Shown here: positions 7,530-15,410 of the stretch, piece by piece | How positions within the stretch are numbered: the stretch's first letter is position 1 | Layout of the letters: each line of letters starts with the position of its first letter | Notes under the pieces: generated by a model | Database searches by the model: none | The model's input: the letters and a program-made list of their open reading frames with translations, nothing else | Told to the model about the DNA's origin: nothing | From: RUG11272 sp045226335 | Lineage (GTDB): Bacteria; Bacillota; Clostridia; Christensenellales; Aristaeellaceae | Assembly: GCA_045226335.1 (NCBI GenBank) | Contig: JBGVCH010000011.1 | Location: forward strand, 1 to 43,065 | Length of the DNA stretch: 43,065 nucleotides | Direction: 5' to 3' | Made by a program: the position numbers and the translations under genes

Positions 7530-9365
7530 ATGAGAGACCGTCGGAGCTCAAGCAAGCCACACGCGTTTTTTGCAGGGATCTTTCGCCGCGCGATCGCCGC
7601 GATCCTGGCGGCGGCGCTTTGCCTTGCCATCGGCCTCGGCGGGGCCGCGGCCGAGAACCGCTATGCCGGCCTGACCGCAGAGGAGATCACGGCGCAGCTC
7701 ACCCTGGAGCAGAAGGCCGCCCAGATGGTGCTTCCCGCCTGCTACAACGTGCCCTTCCGGATGATGCGGCAGGACTGCTACGGCGGCATCCTGTCCCAGG
7801 GCGCCCACCTGGACGCAAAGGGCTGGCGGGAGTACATCGCCCTCTTCCAGCAGGCGGCGCTGGCGTCGGACGCCGGCGTGCCCTTCATCTACGGCCAGGA
7901 CGACGTCCACGGCGTGAACTACTGCGTCGGCGCGGTCCTGTTCCCCCACAACATCGGCCTGGGGGCCGCCGGCGACGAGGACCTGATGTACAGGATCGGC
8001 CTGATCACGGCGGACGAGGCGAAGCTCTGCCATATGCTGTGGAACTACGCCCCCTGCGTGGCCCAGTCCACAGACCCGCGCTGGGGCAGGACCTACGAGA
8101 GCTACGGCGCGGACATCGGGATGATCAAAAAGCTCAGCGTGGCCTACACCCGGGGCCTGCTGGACGGCGGCCTGGTGGCCTGCCCGAAGCATTTCTTCGG
8201 GGACGGGAACACGGCTTTCGGCACGGGGGAGAGTGCCGACGTGCCCCGGCTCCTGGACCGCGGAGACGCCCGGCTCTCCGACGCGGAAATCGAGGCCCTT
8301 CTCTCGGTCTACCAGGCCCAGATCGACGCCGGCGTGCAGACCATCATGATCAGCTTTTCCTCGCTGAACGGCGTCAAGATGCATGAGAACGAGTCTTACA
8401 TCAGCCTGCTCAGGAACGGGATGGGGTTTGAGGGCTTCATCGTCAGCGACTGGGAGGCGGTGAGCCAGACCTCCCCCGACAGCTATGCCGACCAGGTGGC
8501 GGCGGTGGTGAACGCCGGGGTGGATATGCTCATGGAGGCGGACCATTTCCTGGAGGCCCGGGCCGCCATCGTCGACGGCGTGCGGACGGGCAAAATCCCG
8601 GAAGCCCGGGTCGACGACGCGGTGCGGCGCATCCTTCAGGTCAAGATCAACGCCGGGATCCTGGACGATCCCATGGGGGACCGGCTGGAGACCGTCCAGA
8701 GCGTCACCGGCTCCGCGGAATACCGGGCCGTCGCAGAGGAGGCGGTGGAGAAGAGCCTGGTGCTGCTGAAGAACGAGGGGAACGTCCTCCCGCTGAAGCC
8801 CGGCACCGCCGTGTACATCATGGGCCCGGCGGCGGACCATGACCAGGCGCAGTGCGGCGGCTGGTCTGTGGGCTGGAACGAGAGCCCGGAGCGGAACATC
8901 GACGGCGTGACCTCCATCCTGGAGGGCTTCCGGCTCAGGGCGGAGGCATACGGCATCCGCGTGATCACCGACCGGGCCGAGGCGGACCAGGCGGACGTGG
9001 TCCTGCTGGCGGTGGGGGAGAAGGCCTACGCGGAGTGGAACGGCGACACGGAGGACCCGGACCTGTGCGGCCCCCTGGGGCTGTACGGGAACAAGGCCGC
9101 CATCGAGGAGGCGGCCCGCATCGGCAAGCCGGTGGTGGCCTGCATCGTCGCCGGCCGGCAGGTGTTCATCAGCGATTATGTGGACGGGTGGGACGCCGTG
9201 GTGATGTGCTATCTGCCCGGCTCCGAGGGCCAGGGCGTGGCCGATGTGCTGTGCGGGGACGCGCCCTTCACCGGCAAACTGCCCAGCCCCTGGTACAGCG
9301 CCGTGGAGCAGATCGGGACCGGAGACGCCTGGCTGCCCATGGGGTACGGGTTGACGGCGGAATAA
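7530..9365 (+). CDS. Secreted GH3 beta-glucosidase/exo-glucanase
   Basis: This is a glycoside hydrolase of family 3 that removes glucose, or possibly xylose, from the non-reducing end of beta-glycans outside the cell. A basic N-terminus and hydrophobic segment (about residues 18-38, cleavage near GGAAAE) form the signal peptide. The nucleophile is Asp307 in GFIVSDWEAV. KHFFGDG and ISFSSLNGVKMHENES resemble the plant and bacterial exo-glucan hydrolase branch. The C-terminal domain begins near MGPAADHD. Glu502 in VGEKAYAEWNGD aligns with the acid/base glutamate of that branch. A longer ORF begins at 7461, but ATG 7530 has CGGGAGGG upstream and follows the promoter. At 611 residues it is complete, with no added binding module. 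Confidence 0.9.
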   Translation: MRDRRSSSKPHAFFAGIFRRAIAAILAAALCLAIGLGGAAAENRYAGLTAEEITAQLTLEQKAAQMVLPACYNVPFRMMRQDCYGGILSQGAHLDAKGWREYIALFQQAALASDAGVPFIYGQDDVHGVNYCVGAVLFPHNIGLGAAGDEDLMYRIGLITADEAKLCHMLWNYAPCVAQSTDPRWGRTYESYGADIGMIKKLSVAYTRGLLDGGLVACPKHFFGDGNTAFGTGESADVPRLLDRGDARLSDAEIEALLSVYQAQIDAGVQTIMISFSSLNGVKMHENESYISLLRNGMGFEGFIVSDWEAVSQTSPDSYADQVAAVVNAGVDMLMEADHFLEARAAIVDGVRTGKIPEARVDDAVRRILQVKINAGILDDPMGDRLETVQSVTGSAEYRAVAEEAVEKSLVLLKNEGNVLPLKPGTAVYIMGPAADHDQAQCGGWSVGWNESPERNIDGVTSILEGFRLRAEAYGIRVITDRAEADQADVVLLAVGEKAYAEWNGDTEDPDLCGPLGLYGNKAAIEEAARIGKPVVACIVAGRQVFISDYVDGWDAVVMCYLPGSEGQGVADVLCGDAPFTGKLPSPWYSAVEQIGTGDAWLPMGYGLTAE

Positions 9366-9406
9366 GGCTGGCCCGCACCTGTGCGGTTTCCCGGACAGGA
9401 CAAAAG

Positions 9407-9443
9407 AAAGAATCCCGGCCTCTCGTCGAAGCCGGGATTCTTT
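9407..9443. terminator. Bidirectional terminator
   Basis: A perfect 13-base-pair stem (AAAGAATCCCGGC/GCCGGGATTCTTT) with an 11-base loop sits between the GH3 gene and the convergent tRNA-Ala. T-rich sequence follows on both strands. Confidence 0.88.
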
Positions 9444-9448
9444 CTGCG

Positions 9449-9521
9449 TGGAGCATAGCGGATTCGAACCGCTGACCCCCACACTGCCAGTGTGGTGCGC
9501 TACCAGCTGCGCTAATGCCCC
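9449..9521 (-). tRNA. tRNA-Ala (GGC anticodon)
   Basis: Read on the minus strand, the acceptor GGGGCAT pairs with ATGCTCC and contains the G3-U70 wobble that identifies alanine tRNAs. The anticodon arm CACACTGGCAGTGTG gives GGC. The T arm carries GGTTCGAATCC. The discriminator is A and no CCA is encoded. It is a single-gene unit. Confidence 0.97.
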
Positions 9522-9534
9522 GTCAGCAAGCAAG

Positions 9535-9563
9535 AATATAGCACCGAATCGGGGTTTTGTAAA
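9535..9563 (-). promoter_or_regulatory. Promoter of tRNA-Ala
   Basis: On the minus strand TTTACA, a 17-base spacer and TATATT end 13 bases before the tRNA, so the primary transcript has only a short leader. Confidence 0.85.
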
Positions 9564-9714
9564 GGGGTTTGCGGAAATTTTCTCAAGGCTGGCCCCAACG
9601 GGGGTATGTCGGGGGGTGAGGCTGCTTGTTTGCGCGGGCCGGATGAGGTCGCTGCGGCGATTGCGATGGCTGTTCCTGTTCAGGCGAAAGCCCTGCGCCG
9701 CCTTCCGGTAAACC

Positions 9715-9743
9715 TTGACGGAGTGCTGAAAAGGTGGTACACT
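9715..9743 (+). promoter_or_regulatory. Promoter of the 446-residue unknown gene
   Basis: TTGACG, a 17-base spacer and TACACT lie about 50 bases before the ATG at 9792. The rest of 9564-9714 shows no convincing feature. Confidence 0.72.
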
Positions 9744-9791
9744 GTCACCACAACGATCGTTATGATCGGTGATATATTCTGGAGGCGTCAC

Positions 9792-11132
9792 ATGGACTTG
9801 CAGCGAGAAACCGTCTTTTCCTATCTGGAAGAAGACAACGCGCAGAGTGCTTATTTCAGGGTGCTGCCCCTGCTGACCGCGGGCGGGGACATACAGGAGG
9901 AGGCCCGGCGGAACTGGCCGGACAACGGGGCTCTGCGGATCATTCCGGACCGCAACGAGCAGTACACTTTTAAGGACCGGATGCGGGGCATGGGATCTTG
10001 GTGCGTCATCGACCTGACCGCTTTCCCGGCCGAAGCCAACAAGATCCGCACCAACAAGAACTACCACAGCGACCGGGGAGAGGAGAACCGGTACATCATC
10101 TTCTCCGACGCCGTCCGCCCGCTGGACGGGGCGCCCTACTTCGAGGTGCTGCAGGGAACGGCCGGGGAGGCGGCCCGGCTGGCGGCGGACGCCATCACGC
10201 CCCGCTTCTACATCCTGGAGGGGGACACGCTGTACGGGCCGGTGGACCGTCAGGCCCCGGAGACCCCCGGCGTCAGCGAGGCCATGGAGGCCAGCCTGCT
10301 GACCCTGCCCCTGCCGGACGGCAAGACCCACACCCTGCTGTGTCCGCAGCAGGCCGCGCCGGAGCCGGCTCCCGAGCCGGAAAAGGCGCCCGCGCCCGAG
10401 CCTGAGGCCCCGCCGGAGCGGGAGAAACCCCGGGAGGAGCTCCCCATCGGCGAGAACCTGGAGATCCTGGACGGCAGCAAGACCTATGAGGAGACCCTGC
10501 AATCCCTGTCCCTGCCCCTGTCCGGAGGCTCCAACCTGCTCAAGAGCAAGGCGCGGGAGCGGGAGAGCCAGGCCGCGGCGGCCATGGATCCCCGGAAGCT
10601 CTGCGGCACCGCCCTGAACAGGACGGGCGTGCAGACCTCCGTCCCCATCCCCAAGAACCACGTGCAGGAGGTGGTGAGCAGCCGGCTGCAGGCCATCCGC
10701 AGCGCGGATCCCCAGGCGGCGCCGGTGCCCTTCTCCTGCGACCTGAATGCCGTGGAGAACCCGGTGGAGCAGGCCATGGCCGCCGTGCGCAGGGCCTGGG
10801 CCATCGTGGACACCCGCCCCCGTCTCATCAGCCTGCTGTTCTCTCTGGACGGCTTCCGGTGCGTCATGGACGCCTTCGCCCCCTGCGCCAAGACGGACGC
10901 GGAGGAACGGAACCGCTGCATCGAGGAGGAGCGCCTGCGGCTGCTGGTGGAACTGGACCAGGCCAAGGCCGACATGGCCGCCTTCCGGGCGAAAGCCATC
11001 GCCGAGGCCAGCGCCAGGGCCCGCCGCGAGCTGGACAGCCTCCGCCGGGAGGAGGAGGTCCTGAGAATGCGCGTGGAGGAGCTCCGCGCCCAGGCCGGCG
11101 AGGACCCCGCGGAGCCGGAGAACAAAGCGTGA
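9792..11132 (+). CDS. Unrecognised protein with C-terminal coiled coil
   Basis: I do not recognise the family. The ATG at 9792 has GGAGG at 9781-9785, which rules out the longer ORF from 9606. The 446-residue product appears cytosolic, with no signal peptide or membrane segment. Residues 1-170 look like a compact domain with conserved-looking stretches (FKDRMRGMGSWCVIDLTAFP, NKIRTNKNYHSDRGEENRYI, IIFSDAVRPL). Residues 185-220 are Pro/Glu/Ala-rich linker. A helical region follows near PVEQAMAAVRRAWAIVDTRP. Residues 375-435 form a long charged helix (EERLRLLVELDQAKADMAAF, RRELDSLRREEEVLRMRVEE) likely to be a coiled coil. It is transcribed alone from its own promoter to a terminator. No enzymatic motif can be assigned. 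Confidence 0.75.
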   Translation: MDLQRETVFSYLEEDNAQSAYFRVLPLLTAGGDIQEEARRNWPDNGALRIIPDRNEQYTFKDRMRGMGSWCVIDLTAFPAEANKIRTNKNYHSDRGEENRYIIFSDAVRPLDGAPYFEVLQGTAGEAARLAADAITPRFYILEGDTLYGPVDRQAPETPGVSEAMEASLLTLPLPDGKTHTLLCPQQAAPEPAPEPEKAPAPEPEAPPEREKPREELPIGENLEILDGSKTYEETLQSLSLPLSGGSNLLKSKARERESQAAAAMDPRKLCGTALNRTGVQTSVPIPKNHVQEVVSSRLQAIRSADPQAAPVPFSCDLNAVENPVEQAMAAVRRAWAIVDTRPRLISLLFSLDGFRCVMDAFAPCAKTDAEERNRCIEEERLRLLVELDQAKADMAAFRAKAIAEASARARRELDSLRREEEVLRMRVEELRAQAGEDPAEPENKA

Positions 11133-11156
11133 ATTGCCGCCGTTGAGCGGAACTTG

Positions 11157-11181
11157 CCCCATCCCTTGCGGGTGGGGTTTT
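11157..11181 (+). terminator. Intrinsic terminator
   Basis: CCCCATCCC and GGGTGGGG pair with one bulged base around loop TTGC and are followed by TTTT, 24 bases after the stop. Confidence 0.75.
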
Positions 11182-11221
11182 GGTGTGCCGTAGGGTTTGC
11201 AGGGAGAGATGCCTCATCCGT

Positions 11222-11251
11222 TTGACAACTATATGCCCATTGTGATACAAT
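11222..11251 (+). promoter_or_regulatory. Promoter of the BspA-like gene
   Basis: TTGACA, an 18-base spacer and TACAAT lie 44 bases before the ATG at 11296. Confidence 0.78.
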
Positions 11252-11295
11252 CCCCACAGTAGGTCGTGCAACAATTCAAAGTGAGGTGCGCGTAT

Positions 11296-13248
11296 ATGAG
11301 GAAATATTTCTTTGTACTGACTTTTCTGATCCTGTCTCTTGGATGCGGAGTGGTGGTTGCTGAACAGGTGTATCAAAGCGCAAACTTCGAATATGCCCTG
11401 CTATTCAACGGCGATGCGGAGTTGATCCGATATCTGGGGGAGGATGGGACGGTAATCATCCCCAACGGTTTAGATGGGCATCCCATCGTAGCGGTGCGAG
11501 GGAATCCGTTCACAACGCTGAGCGATGATGGGAGAATTAACGGCGTCAGGGACTGTGTAATCAATGTTGCGGTAGATCATCCCTACTTGGCCACGATCAA
11601 TGGCGTTTTGTTCGGTAAAACAGATCGGAAACTGATATACTGCCCAGAGTCGAAAGAAGGCGAATATACGATTCCTCAGGGAATCAGGAGTATTGGCGAT
11701 TATGCCTTTTACAATTGCAGTATGCTGAAGAACGTGACGATACCAGGCAGCGTAATGAGCATAGGCGAGTTCTCTTTCTACAATTGCGGCAGCCTGACAA
11801 GCGTGACGCTTCCTGATGGAGTTACAGAAATCAGTTCGTCAACGTTCTGTAAGTGCAAGAGCATAAAGGACTTAAGTATTCCCAGTGGTGTAACGATTAT
11901 TGGAGATGATGCATTTCATGGTTGCGCGTCCCTAAGCGACCTTGGTATTCCTGACACTGTGACAATGATTGGTGAGCTTGCTTTTGGTGAATGTACTGGT
12001 CTGCACGAGGTCACGATACCATCCAGCGTGAAAACCATCGGGCAAGGTGCCTTCTTAAAGTGCAGTAATTTGCAGACAGTAAGGCTGCATGAGGGGCTGA
12101 TGTCTCTTGGAAGTGAAAATTCAATTTACACGGGTGTGTTTGCGGGATGCAGCAAAATGACTGAAATGGTAATCCCAGACACAGTGACATACATCGGAAG
12201 CGAAACATTCAAAGACTGTGAAAGCCTCAAAAGCATTACGATTCCTGCCAGCGTTACCAAAGTAGAAGATTATCTGTTTATTGGATGCAGAAACATTACG
12301 GACGTGGCTATACCAGATAGCGTGGTTGAAATTGGTGAATATGCATTCATGAACTGCACAAGCCTTCGGAGCATTACGATCCCTAAGAGCGTGATCAGCA
12401 TCGGGGAACATGCGTTTGACAGAGTAACCGGCTCATATCCTTATACCTACGCCCCTCTGGCGGACATTGTGTTCACCATCACCCCAGGCAGTTACGCAGA
12501 GACTTGGTGCATGGATAATGGCCAGCAGTATGTGGCCACCGGCGTGGTGTACGGCGACACGGACGATTGGCTGAACGCCCCGTATGATGAACGCCCGCCA
12601 TACAAGACAGTTGGCAGCTACATAACCTTTGGCCACTACGAGCAAGATGGCAACACCGCCAACGGACCGGAGCCCATCGAATGGCTGGTGTTGGACTATG
12701 ACACGGTGAACAATCGAGTGCTGTTGCTCAGCCGGTATGGTTTGGACACTAAGCCTTATAACGAGAAATGGGATAATGTCACATGGGAGACCTGCACCTT
12801 GCGTGCTTGGCTGAACAAGGACTTTCAAGATGCGGCTTTTTCCAGGAAAGAACAATCTGCAATCCTGACAACGATAGTAGATAACAGCGAAAAACATGGG
12901 TATAGCGAGTGGGACACAAACGGCGGAAACAATACACAGGACAAGATCTTCTTGTTGAGCTTTGCGGAGGCCAATAAGTATCTTGGTGTGGCTTTTGAAG
13001 GTGGTAACAACGTGAAATCCCGGACGGCGCCAACGGCGTATTTGGCTAAGAACGGTATATGGACAAGCAGTGATTATCAGACGGCTGACGGAGCCGCTGC
13101 CGGGTGGTGGTGGCTACGTTCGCCGGGTACCGATCAGCGCTACGCTGCGCGCGTGGACGCCGACGGCTCCCTCACCAAAGACGCAGTGAACTACTTTGAA
13201 GTCGTTCGCCCCGCTTTTTGGTTGAGTCTGGATGACGATATCTTCTGA
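11296..13248 (+). CDS. Secreted BspA-like LRR protein with DUF6273 domain
   Basis: The 650-residue protein starts with a signal peptide (MRKYFFVLTFLILSLG, cleavage near VVVAEQ). A BspA/LRR_5 solenoid at about residues 125-385 has some ten 23-residue repeats of the form IPDSVTxIGxxAFxxCxSL. The C-terminal 200 residues, from YITFGHYEQ to VVRPAFWLSLDDDIF, form a DUF6273 domain, which has features of a C-type-lectin-like fold (EWLVLD, LRAWLN, WWWLRSP). BspA-type proteins of oral and gut bacteria and trichomonads bind host or matrix ligands, so adhesion is likely. Base composition is unlike the neighbours: a sampled 60 bases in the LRR part have 27 G or C, against 37 in the kinase gene downstream. 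GTGAGGTG precedes the ATG. The C-terminus is discussed under findings. Confidence 0.85.
   Translation: MRKYFFVLTFLILSLGCGVVVAEQVYQSANFEYALLFNGDAELIRYLGEDGTVIIPNGLDGHPIVAVRGNPFTTLSDDGRINGVRDCVINVAVDHPYLATINGVLFGKTDRKLIYCPESKEGEYTIPQGIRSIGDYAFYNCSMLKNVTIPGSVMSIGEFSFYNCGSLTSVTLPDGVTEISSSTFCKCKSIKDLSIPSGVTIIGDDAFHGCASLSDLGIPDTVTMIGELAFGECTGLHEVTIPSSVKTIGQGAFLKCSNLQTVRLHEGLMSLGSENSIYTGVFAGCSKMTEMVIPDTVTYIGSETFKDCESLKSITIPASVTKVEDYLFIGCRNITDVAIPDSVVEIGEYAFMNCTSLRSITIPKSVISIGEHAFDRVTGSYPYTYAPLADIVFTITPGSYAETWCMDNGQQYVATGVVYGDTDDWLNAPYDERPPYKTVGSYITFGHYEQDGNTANGPEPIEWLVLDYDTVNNRVLLLSRYGLDTKPYNEKWDNVTWETCTLRAWLNKDFQDAAFSRKEQSAILTTIVDNSEKHGYSEWDTNGGNNTQDKIFLLSFAEANKYLGVAFEGGNNVKSRTAPTAYLAKNGIWTSSDYQTADGAAAGWWWLRSPGTDQRYAARVDADGSLTKDAVNYFEVVRPAFWLSLDDDIF
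13105..13248 (+). other. Variable-region-like 3' end of DUF6273 gene (A)
   Basis: Short blocks identical to the second DUF6273 gene alternate with blocks showing almost no similarity. The identical blocks are GCTGCG at 13144-13149, GACGGCTCCCTCA at 13162-13174 and GTCGTTCGCCCCGCTTT at 13201-13217. This resembles the target end of a diversity-generating retroelement. Template and reverse transcriptase are not in the window. Confidence 0.4.
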
Positions 13249-13413
13249 TCTGTAATCATCGACTCTTCATTCCAAAGACTTTACAGTATCAAACTGCATC
13301 GGATAAAGGACTGCTTTGGCATCCTCTTCACTCGCTGAAGGCGGGCGAAAACTTTGACCCAAATTGTGACCCTTTGAAAGGCTGTTTTCATCTCAAACGC
13401 AGGCCTTGCAGCG

Positions 13414-13469
13414 CAGGTCTGCCCCTCTGTCGCTGCGGCGACATCTCCCCAGTAAGCTGGGGAGAAGGG
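13414..13469 (+). repeat. REP-like palindromic element, copy c
   Basis: CAGGTCTGCCCCTCTG is followed by a CGCTGCGGCG hairpin and a CTCCCC/GGGGAG hairpin. It matches copy b and forms an inverted pair with copy d. It lies in the 492-base gene-free stretch 13249-13740, where no ORF looks coding. Confidence 0.68.
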
Positions 13470-13539
13470 ATTTAGCGGCGTCTGGGTTTCAAGCGGAGCG
13501 CACGCGCCGGCCGGACCTGATCCACGTTGCAGCAGCCGT

Positions 13540-13603
13540 GCCCCTCCTTCCTCCCCGGCTTGCCGGGGAGGGGGACCGCCGCAGCGGTGGTGGGGCAACC
13601 GTG
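13540..13603 (-). repeat. REP-like palindromic element, copy d (inverted)
   Basis: Read on the minus strand it has CCACCACCGCTGCGGCGGT, then CTCCCCGGC/GCCGGGGAG, then GGAGGGG. It is the inverted partner of copy c, about 70 bases away, as copies a and b are at 3563-3720. Confidence 0.65.
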
Positions 13604-13648
13604 TCTGACGCAGCGGTGGCGGGGCTTTACGAAACCCTCCAACCCCGT

Positions 13649-13677
13649 TTGCATTTCTCCCCGAAATATGCTATAAT
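13649..13677 (+). promoter_or_regulatory. Promoter of the cytidylate-kinase-like gene
   Basis: TTGCAT, a 17-base spacer and TATAAT lie 63 bases before the ATG at 13741. Confidence 0.75.
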
Positions 13678-13740
13678 CAACTCACAGAGAGAAGGCCGCG
13701 TCAGGCGGCGGCGTTAAAACCGGAGAGAGGGGTGCTGATC

Positions 13741-14373
13741 ATGGCAAAGACTTCGATGGTGATCACCATTGGTAGGCAGTACGGAAGCGGCGGGCGCGTC
13801 GTCGGGCGGATGCTGGCGGAGCGGCTGGAGATTCCCTACTACGACAAGGAACTCATGGCCGAGGCCGCCAAGGACAGCGGCATCTGCCAGGAGCTGTTCG
13901 AGAACCATGACGAGAAGCCCACCCGGTCGTTCCTCTACTCCCTGGTGGCCGGCTCCGGCGCCCGGGGGGACGCGGGCGGCGCGTACATGGACATGCCCCT
14001 GAACCACCGGATCTTCCTGGCGCAGTTCGACACCATCCGCCGGGTGGCCAGTGAGGGGCCCTGCGTCATCGTGGGCCGCTGCGCGGACTACGTGCTCCGG
14101 GACCGGGTCAACGTCATCAACGTGTTCATCAAGGCGGACATGCAGCACCGGATCGCCCGGGCCGTGGAGCGCGGCGCCAGCCCCTCCAAGGCGGAGGAAG
14201 TGGTGCGCAAGGCCGACAAGCAGCGCGCCAGCTACTATAACTACTACGCCACCACCACCTGGGGCGACGTGACCAACTACGACCTGTGCCTGGACACGGG
14301 CAAGCTGGGCTACGAGGGTGCGGTGGACCTGCTCTGCGATTACATCAAGCTGCGGGAGAAGGCCATGCGCTGA
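13741..14373 (+). CDS. Cytidylate-kinase-like family protein
   Basis: The 210-residue protein belongs to the Cytidylate_kin2 family, a P-loop NTPase group common in Clostridia and related to CMP kinase. The phosphate loop is GRQYGSGGRVVGRMLAE. PYYDKELMAEAAK and VIVGRCADYVL are characteristic, and the region AVERGASPSKAEEVVRKADK corresponds to the lid. A GTG at 13732 is possible, but GGAGAGAGGGG lies at proper distance only from ATG 13741. Substrate is unproven: family members replace or supplement canonical CMP kinase, or have unknown nucleoside targets. The next gene follows after 22 bases and is probably cotranscribed. Confidence 0.85.
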   Translation: MAKTSMVITIGRQYGSGGRVVGRMLAERLEIPYYDKELMAEAAKDSGICQELFENHDEKPTRSFLYSLVAGSGARGDAGGAYMDMPLNHRIFLAQFDTIRRVASEGPCVIVGRCADYVLRDRVNVINVFIKADMQHRIARAVERGASPSKAEEVVRKADKQRASYYNYYATTTWGDVTNYDLCLDTGKLGYEGAVDLLCDYIKLREKAMR

Positions 14374-14395
14374 GCTCCGGCGGCCGGAGGGTTCC

Positions 14396-15157
14396 ATGAG
14401 GTTGAAATGGGTAAAACGGCTGACAGCGCTGCTGATGACGGCAGCGCTGTTGGCGCTGTGCGGGGCCGCGGACGCCGAGCTCCCCTGGCCGAAACAGAAG
14501 ACCGGGGGCCAGAAGGCGCTGGCGGACTACATCGACGCCGTGAATATCCTGCTGACGGAGCGCGGGGAAGGCGCGGTCAACAGCCTGTTCGGCTGCTGGC
14601 CCACCCTGGCGGTGCTGGGCATCACGGGGGAGGACGACGCCGAGATCCCGGAGGACGTGGAGATCACCGCGTCCTACACGTCGGAGGACCTGCTGTACAT
14701 CGAGCTGCGGGTCTGCGACACGGCGCGGTTCCCCGTCATCTGCGCCGCCATGATCCAGGTCGCCGCCGGGGGCAGCATGACCTGGGAGGAAGCCCTGAAC
14801 GGGCCGTCGATCTGCGCCGACCGGGCCGTGAAGAGGCCGCTGACCTCCTTCTCCGAGCCCGTGATCTACGACCGGGGCTCCGTTCCGCGCACATACTACG
14901 CCTACGCGCCGAATGAGCACCACGACGACCGGAACTGGCTGACCATGGTGCTGATCTTCCCCCGGGACGGCGAGACCGGGGCGGTGACCACCACGCCAAT
15001 GCCGGAGAGCGACCGGGACCAGCGCCCGATCACCGCCGACGAGGAAGAGCGGGAGGCCGACTGGGTGGGTTACGACCCGCCCCTGGACGAAGCGCCGCAC
15101 TACGAGTTCTTCACCACCCCCACCCCGGAGCCCGACAGCGCGGTGTATCCCTACTGA
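14396..15157 (+). CDS. Secreted protein of unknown function
   Basis: The 253-residue product has a signal peptide (MRLKWVKRLTALLMTAALLA, cleavage near GAADAE). A globular region of about 190 residues follows. It contains a central stretch resembling small periplasmic or extracellular domains (VEITASYTSEDLLYIELRV, FPVICAAMIQVAAGG). The C-terminus is acidic and proline-rich (TTPTPEPDSAVYPY). CCGGAGGG precedes the ATG by five bases. I do not recognise a family. It is second in an operon with the cytidylate-kinase-like gene, and a structured repeat begins five bases after its stop. Confidence 0.72.
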   Translation: MRLKWVKRLTALLMTAALLALCGAADAELPWPKQKTGGQKALADYIDAVNILLTERGEGAVNSLFGCWPTLAVLGITGEDDAEIPEDVEITASYTSEDLLYIELRVCDTARFPVICAAMIQVAAGGSMTWEEALNGPSICADRAVKRPLTSFSEPVIYDRGSVPRTYYAYAPNEHHDDRNWLTMVLIFPRDGETGAVTTTPMPESDRDQRPITADEEEREADWVGYDPPLDEAPHYEFFTTPTPEPDSAVYPY

Positions 15158-15162
15158 TGTTC

Positions 15163-15288
15163 ATCTCACATAAGGATTTCAAGTCAAGTAAGGGTATGCA
15201 CCCGAAGGTCCAGGGCGATCGGAAAGCCCTGGTCGCGGCCCGCAGGCCGCGAAATTCCTTTGCTTTTGTTTGGCAATCTTATCATGGA
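15163..15288 (+). repeat. Structured intergenic repeat, copy 1 (possible ncRNA)
   Basis: Bases 15184-15288 align without gaps to 42961-43065, with 91 of 105 identical, and weaker similarity continues back to 15163. The unit folds into a three-way junction. A closing helix pairs CGAAGG (15203-15208) with CCTTTG (15257-15262). One hairpin, CCAGGGC/GCCCTGG, is invariant. A second, TCGCGGCC-CGCA-GGCCGCGA, shows two compensatory pair changes against copy 2. It has no ORF. It may be a 3'-UTR RNA, a small RNA or a miniature mobile element. Confidence 0.75.
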
Positions 15289-15347
15289 ACAGTATGACAG
15301 CGGCTCCCCGCCTGTCTTTCCGGGCGGGATTCGGCAGACAGGACGGC

Positions 15348-15404
15348 AAAACCCCCGCATCCTCCGGCTTTCACGGCCGGTATGAGGACGCGGGGGTGTT
15401 TTCT
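15348..15404. terminator. Bidirectional terminator hairpin
   Basis: A 14-pair stem with one mismatch (ACCCCCGCATCCTC/GAGGACGCGGGGGT) encloses a smaller CCGGC/GCCGG hairpin. T-rich sequence follows on both strands (TGTTTTCTTTT on plus, TTTTGCC on minus). It ends the minus-strand dppA gene and could stop the plus-strand transcript carrying the repeat. Confidence 0.8.
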
Positions 15405-15410
15405 TTTCTC

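Noticed and set aside
7548..11162. Very long minus-strand open frame over the GH3, tRNA-Ala and unknown genes
   Set aside because: It runs antisense to clear genes with known motifs and through a tRNA, with low-complexity His/Gly/Arg-rich translation typical of high-GC shadow frames.
13281..13717. Short ORFs in the gap after the LRR gene
   Set aside because: They are made of palindromic repeat sequence, lack ribosome sites and resemble no protein.
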